Assembly: GCA_025450575.1 (NCBI GenBank)
Contig: JANWHE010000007.1
Span: 1 to 41,294, forward strand
DNA: 41,294 nt
Direction of reading: 5' to 3'
Origin: Candidatus Saccharimonadales bacterium
GTDB taxonomy: Bacteria > Patescibacteriota > Saccharimonadia > Saccharimonadales > UBA10212
Positions 39,109 to 41,294 of the stretch are shown one piece after another. The notes under the pieces are model-generated. The model saw only the letters and a list, made by a program, of their open reading frames with translations. It did no database searches and was not told the origin of the DNA. Numbering within the stretch: position 1 is the stretch's first letter; the number at the start of each line of letters is the position of its first letter. The position numbers and the translations under genes were made by a program.

Positions 39109-39486
39109 ATGGCAGATGTAAAGAAACTGGCAAAAGACCTTACTGGTCTGACTGTCCTGGAAGTAAATGAACTAAAGAACGTCCTTAAGGACGAATACGG
39201 CATCGAGCCGGCCGCCGCGGCTGTTGCTGTTGCCGGCCCGGCCGGTGGCGGAGACGCCCCAGCCGAGGAAGCTAAGAGTGAATACGACGTCATCTTAAAG
39301 GACGCCGGCGCTCAGAAAGTAGCCGTCATCAAGGCCGTTAAGGACCTGACCGGTCTGGGCCTGGGCGAAGCCAAGGCGATTGTAGATAGCGCACCTAAGG
39401 CCGTGAAAGAAAAAGTCAGTAAAGACGAGGCCGAAGAAGCCAAGAAAACCTTAGAGGACGCCGGCGCCACCGTCGAGCTTTCCTAA
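39109..39486 (+). CDS. rplL: 50S ribosomal protein L7/L12
   Basis: The 125-residue protein has the N-terminal dimer domain ([24 protein letters not shown]), an Ala/Pro/Gly hinge, and the factor-binding C-terminal domain with [33 protein letters not shown]12 recruits translation GTPases. AAGGAGAAAATCAT precedes the ATG. A strong terminator follows. rpoB and rpoC, which usually come next, are not in this window. Confidence 0.98.
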   Translation: MADVKKLAKDLTGLTVLEVNELKNVLKDEYGIEPAAAAVAVAGPAGGGDAPAEEAKSEYDVILKDAGAQKVAVIKAVKDLTGLGLGEAKAIVDSAPKAVKEKVSKDEAEEAKKTLEDAGATVELS

Positions 39487-39497
39487 AACGAATGTAG

Positions 39498-39530
39498 AAC
39501 CGCCCCGGGTCGTTACTGGGGCGGTTTTAT
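39498..39530 (+). terminator. Intrinsic terminator after rplL
   Basis: AACCGCCCC pairs perfectly with GGGGCGGTT over 9 bp around an 11-nt loop, followed by TTTATTTTTT. Confidence 0.9.
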
Positions 39531-39596
39531 TTTTTATCCACAGGAGTGTCCGCTAGTTTTGACTTGACATTCCTTATATGGTACGTTTGGGATGAA

Positions 39597-39618
39597 TATA
39601 GGCAAACAAATACCTATA
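39597..39618 (+). repeat. Short inverted repeat before the 170-residue gene
   Basis: TATAGG (39597-39602) and CCTATA (39613-39618) form a 6-bp inverted repeat with a 10-nt centre, about 26 nt before the ATG. TTGACT and TTGACA occur upstream (39559-39569) without a clear matching -10. It may be an operator or a leader hairpin. Confidence 0.35.
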
Positions 39619-39643
39619 GAGAGGTTGAGGGAAACTAAAACAA

Positions 39644-40156
39644 ATGGCAGACATACCAGATAAGCAGATAAAGAGGCTCCGGGCTTTGATAGCCGAGGCC
39701 GAGACAGCTTTGGCGGCCACTAAGGAGTTATTAATCAGCCTGGTCGGCGACGACTCGGTATTGACTGAAAAGGTTAAAGATAAGGCGCTTGGTAAAGTTA
39801 TAGAAGGCGTCTTTGACGGCCAGAATATGGTTGGAAGCGACGGCAAAACCTACCCGGTACCAGCTAACTACGCCAGCAAATCCAAGCTCGTCCAAGGTGA
39901 TATCCTAAAACTGACCATCGCCGATGACGGCGCGTTCATGTATAAGCAGATAGGCCCGATTCCGCGCCGGCAGGTAGTTGGCGTGTTGCAGCAAAAGGAC
40001 GGCCATTACTTCGTGGACGTGGACGGCAAGCAATACCGCGTGCTGCTGGCCAGCGTCACTTACTTCAAGGCCAAGCCCGGCGACCAAGTCAGCGTGAACA
40101 TTCCGGAAGATACGTCGGTAGACGCCGAGTGGGCCGCTTTAGAAGCTGCGCTCTAA
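39644..40156 (+). CDS. Conserved-looking protein of unknown function
   Basis: The 170-residue protein has a helical N-terminus (about 1-45; KQIKRLRALIAEAETALAA) that may coil, then two beta-rich modules: VFDGQNMVGSDGKTYPVPANYASKSKLVQGD and QQKDGHYFVDVDGKQYRVLLASVTYFKAKPGD. The end is acidic. I recall similar proteins as common in CPR genomes without a known role, but this is memory only. The small beta-barrel look suggests nucleic-acid binding. It sits alone between rplL and dnaX. A GAGGG lies 12 nt upstream, further than usual. Confidence 0.75.
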   Translation: MADIPDKQIKRLRALIAEAETALAATKELLISLVGDDSVLTEKVKDKALGKVIEGVFDGQNMVGSDGKTYPVPANYASKSKLVQGDILKLTIADDGAFMYKQIGPIPRRQVVGVLQQKDGHYFVDVDGKQYRVLLASVTYFKAKPGDQVSVNIPEDTSVDAEWAALEAAL

Positions 40157-40219
40157 CGACTTTTACCACAGGAAATCTACAGGCACCAAATCACAACAGA
40201 CCGCTGTTCGTAAGAACGG

Positions 40220-40225
40220 TATAAT
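40220..40225 (+). promoter_or_regulatory. dnaX promoter -10 box, near-leaderless
   Basis: TATAAT ends 9 nt before the ATG at 40235, or 3 nt before the ATG at 40229. The common spacing in this window favours 40235. Confidence 0.55.
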
Positions 40226-40234
40226 TATATGACC

Positions 40235-41294
40235 ATGGAGCAGGCACTATACCGGAAATACCGTCCTAGGAGTTTTAACGATACGGTCGGCCAAGACCAT
40301 ATTACTAAGACCCTGCAAAAAGCCTTAAAAGTCGGCCGGATTAGCCACGCCTACTTATTTACCGGCCCCAAAGGTGTCGGCAAGACCAGCGTGGCCAGAA
40401 TTTTAGCCCACGAAGTCAATAATCTAGCTTATAAAGACGATTCGATTCACCTAGATATCATTGAGATTGACGCCGCCAGCAACCGCCGGATAGACGAAAT
40501 CCGGGACCTGCGCGACCGGGTGCGCATAGCGCCGACCAGCTCCAAATATAAGGTCTATATCATCGACGAGGTCCATATGCTGACCCGCGAGGCTTTTAAC
40601 GCCCTGCTTAAAACCTTGGAGGAGCCGCCGGCCCACTGCATTTTTATCCTGGCCACCACTGAGGCCCACAAACTGCCCGAGACCATCATCAGCCGCACCC
40701 AGCGCCATGAGTTCAAGCCGGTCAATAAGGTGCAGATGTCAGCCCACCTTGGCGATATCGCTAAGAAGGAAAAAATCGAGATTAGCCGCGAGGCCCTGGA
40801 TCTGCTGGCCGAATACGGCGAAGGCAGCTTCCGCGACAGCATCGGATATTTGGACCAGCTCAGCTCCCAGGGGAAGAAAATCACCGAGGACGATGTCCGC
40901 GAAGTCCTGGGTATGCCGGCCGGCAGAGACGTCGGTAAACTACTGGATGCTATCCGTAAAGGCGACATCCAGGCGGTAGCCGCCAGCCTGACAAGCATCC
41001 AGGGGCAGGGAGCCGGCGCGGCCGAGCTGGCCGCGGCCTTATCTAAAGAGATCCGCGAATCAATCGTAGCCGGGCAGGCCGATGCCGGCGACACGAAATT
41101 ATTAAAAGACTTAGTGGACGTCAAAGCCAGCTCCCGGCCGGCCGAATACCTGGAAATAACCTTATTTGACGCGGCCGCCGGTCGCCAAATCACAAAGGCC
41201 GAGAGTAATGACGCCAGCCCGCAGGCGTCCGTTAAAGAAATCCGGATCAGTACGCCCTCGACAGACCGTAAACATCAACCAGCTAAGCCCCCGG
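40235..41294 (+). CDS. dnaX: DNA polymerase III gamma/tau subunit, 5' part, no zinc module
   Basis: The frame runs off the window end, so the ORF track lacks it; 353 residues are visible. It starts MEQALYRKYRPRSFNDTVGQ, with Walker A GPKGVGKTS at 44-52, Walker B YIIDEVHMLTREAFNALLKTLEEPP, sensor ILATTEAHKLPETIISRT, and a lid domain with GSFRDSIGYLDQ. The clamp loader motor works with delta' (17279). In canonical bacterial DnaX about 30 residues with a four-Cys zinc site follow the Walker A helix. Here VNNLAYKDDSIHLDIIEIDAAS follows directly and no such Cys occur. Confidence 0.94.
   Translation, partial: MEQALYRKYRPRSFNDTVGQDHITKTLQKALKVGRISHAYLFTGPKGVGKTSVARILAHEVNNLAYKDDSIHLDIIEIDAASNRRIDEIRDLRDRVRIAPTSSKYKVYIIDEVHMLTREAFNALLKTLEEPPAHCIFILATTEAHKLPETIISRTQRHEFKPVNKVQMSAHLGDIAKKEKIEISREALDLLAEYGEGSFRDSIGYLDQLSSQGKKITEDDVREVLGMPAGRDVGKLLDAIRKGDIQAVAASLTSIQGQGAGAAELAAALSKEIRESIVAGQADAGDTKLLKDLVDVKASSRPAEYLEITLFDAAAGRQITKAESNDASPQASVKEIRISTPSTDRKHQPAKPP

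Noticed and set aside
39559-39592. TTGACT/TTGACA promoter before the 170-residue gene
   Set aside because: Two good -35-like hexamers occur, but no acceptable -10 lies 15-19 nt downstream, so no promoter was called.
1-41294. Alternative genetic code with TGA as Gly or Trp
   Set aside because: TGA ends several genes cleanly (thyA, the HAD-adjacent genes, GT4), no in-frame TGA interrupts conserved proteins, and the only tRNA-Trp seen reads UGG.
1-41294. CRISPR array, insertion sequence, integrase or prophage genes
   Set aside because: No regular direct repeats with spacers, no transposase or recombinase motifs, and no terminal inverted repeats were seen.

Overview
The window reads as a chromosomal segment of a Candidate Phyla Radiation (Patescibacteria) bacterium, most likely a Saccharibacteria (TM7)-type lineage. 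Reasons seen in the sequence: a streamlined S10/spc/alpha ribosomal operon with no rpmD (L30) between rpsE and rplO; very tight gene packing; TGA used as a normal stop, which argues against the code-25 Gracilibacteria/Absconditabacteria; L1 present, which argues against CPR groups lacking L1; and a DnaX without the bacterial zinc module. The lineage is inferred from remembered gene patterns, not from a search.

Region 1 (1-15195) is the ribosomal protein superoperon: rplB (3' part), rpsS-rplV-rpsC-rplP-rpmC-rpsQ-rplN-rplX-rplE-rpsN-rpsH-rplF-rplR-rpsE-rplO, then secY. The usual adk-map pair is replaced by a convergent HAD phosphatase, an unrecognised 542-residue protein and a small three-helix membrane protein. 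infA-rpmJ-rpsM-rpsK-rpsD-rpoA-rplQ-rplM-rpsI follow, closed by a terminator.

Region 2 (15200-21750) holds trpS with an unusual AT-rich internal segment, an RluA-family pseudouridine synthase, a delta'-type clamp-loader subunit, a TPR membrane protein, tRNA-Thr(UGU), tRNA-Tyr(GUA), a DHH phosphoesterase, tRNA-Thr(GGU), a secreted Cys/His-rich protein of unknown role, a candidate structured small RNA and rpmG. Region 3 (21746-26091, minus strand) is a three-gene alpha-glucan operon: GT4 glycosyltransferase, GH57 and GH15. Region 4 (26300-30306) has tRNA-Trp, a P-loop kinase, a YgjP-like metalloprotease, then secE-nusG-rplK-rplA with an L1-type mRNA site before rplA.

Region 5 (30303-38303) is a thymidylate/nucleotide island lying between rplKA and rplJL: NUDIX hydrolase, thyA, folA, HIT protein, dCMP deaminase with an extra N-terminal domain, an HxGH nucleotidyltransferase, and a 644-residue protein that looks like a thymidylate kinase fold fused to two ThyX-like repeats, with the key motifs of both enzymes degraded. 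A RibD-C reductase, a YdeI-family protein and an AT-rich orphan gene follow. Region 6 (38304-41294) is the L10 leader, rplJ-rplL, a terminator, a 170-residue protein of unknown role and the start of dnaX.

The most general signal is regulatory. About fourteen genes that begin a transcription unit have a TATAAT-like -10 box ending only 6-11 nt before the start codon, with no Shine-Dalgarno, whereas many operon-internal genes carry a clear AGGAG. This points to widespread leaderless or near-leaderless mRNAs. The most unusual gene is the Tmk/ThyX-like fusion, which also appears to start at CTG.
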